This document shows positions 6,229 through 6,356 of a stretch of DNA of 6,356 bases, piece by piece. Position numbers and translations under genes: made by a program. A model generated the notes under the pieces. It searched no databases. It saw nothing but the letters and a program-made list of their open reading frames with translations, and was not told where the DNA came from. Source of the DNA: Lachnospiraceae bacterium (GTDB taxonomy: Bacteria; Bacillota_A; Clostridia; Lachnospirales; Lachnospiraceae); NCBI GenBank assembly GCA_017652545.1, contig JAGCAV010000021.1, forward strand, positions 1-6,356, given 5' to 3'. Positions within the stretch are counted from its first letter, which is position 1, and each line of letters begins with the position of its first letter.

Positions 6229-6356
6229 CTAAACCGGATTGACCTGGATCATCACATGCTTGATCTGTGGAAAAGCGTGCTCGATCATGTCATGCGTCTC
6301 TTCCGCGATCTGATGCGCCGCATGCAGGCTCATCTCTCCGTCAACCCCGATCTCCA
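6229..6356 (-). CDS. Cation diffusion facilitator (CDF) transporter, C-terminal 41 codons (gene runs off the right edge)
   Basis: Translated on the minus strand from the right edge to TAG (6231-6229). The visible tail is EIGVDGEMSLHAAHQIAEET, a short linker, then HAFPQIKHVMIQVNPV. This matches the C-terminal cytoplasmic dimerisation domain of CDF metal transporters (ferredoxin-like fold, usual pattern VDx-hS-xxAHxIA...FPxhxHVxIHVEP). CDF proteins export Zn2+, Mn2+, Fe2+ or similar ions in exchange for protons. The transmembrane part and its metal-site Asp/His residues lie outside, so the metal cannot be judged. Where the family usually has IHxEP or IHxDP this one has IQVNP, suggesting loss of a cytoplasmic metal ligand pair. 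The gene is convergent with degV and ends at the shared terminator. Confidence 0.82.
   Translation of the reverse strand, partial: EIGVDGEMSLHAAHQIAEETHDMIEHAFPQIKHVMIQVNPV

Overview
The window looks like a chromosomal segment of an anaerobic, moderately GC-rich Firmicute of the clostridial (Lachnospiraceae-like) type. The reasons are the oxygen-independent class III ribonucleotide reductase genes nrdD and nrdG, an NhaC-type antiporter, a DegV lipid-binding protein, strong AGGAG ribosome sites and sigma-A-type promoters. No mobile element, CRISPR array, tRNA or rRNA was seen. The taxonomic guess is inference from gene content only.

Most of the window is read right to left. A promoter at 5091-5119 (TTGACA, 17 bp, TAGAAT) drives a tight four-gene run: an NhaC-family Na+/H+ antiporter (5042-3384), a TPR protein (3371-2508), a DUF4037 nucleotidyltransferase-like protein (2511-1564) and the radical-SAM activase NrdG (1545-847). 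Gaps are 12, -4 (ATGA overlap) and 18 bp. After a 218-bp gap comes nrdD (628 to beyond the left edge). This gap holds a separate nrdD promoter (TTGACA, 17 bp, TACATT) with two near-identical NrdR boxes exactly 32 bp apart, one lying over the -35 element. Between the nrdG stop and the boxes are two overlapping, mutually exclusive GC hairpins.

To the right, 5043-5293 is a divergent promoter region. It carries the leftward antiporter promoter and a rightward extended -10 promoter for a complete DegV-family fatty-acid-binding protein (5294-6166). A strong A-tract/hairpin/T-tract terminator (6175-6205) ends degV and, read on the other strand, the convergent gene at the right edge. That gene is the last 41 codons of a cation diffusion facilitator (CDF) metal transporter.

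Functionally, NrdD and NrdG form one system: NrdG installs the glycyl radical that lets NrdD make deoxynucleotides without oxygen. The regulation looks split. nrdD has its own NrdR-controlled promoter, whereas nrdG is the last gene of an antiporter/TPR/nucleotidyltransferase operon with no visible NrdR box. The TPR + DUF4037 pair is the least understood part: translationally coupled, with an intact nucleotidyltransferase motif and no assigned substrate.
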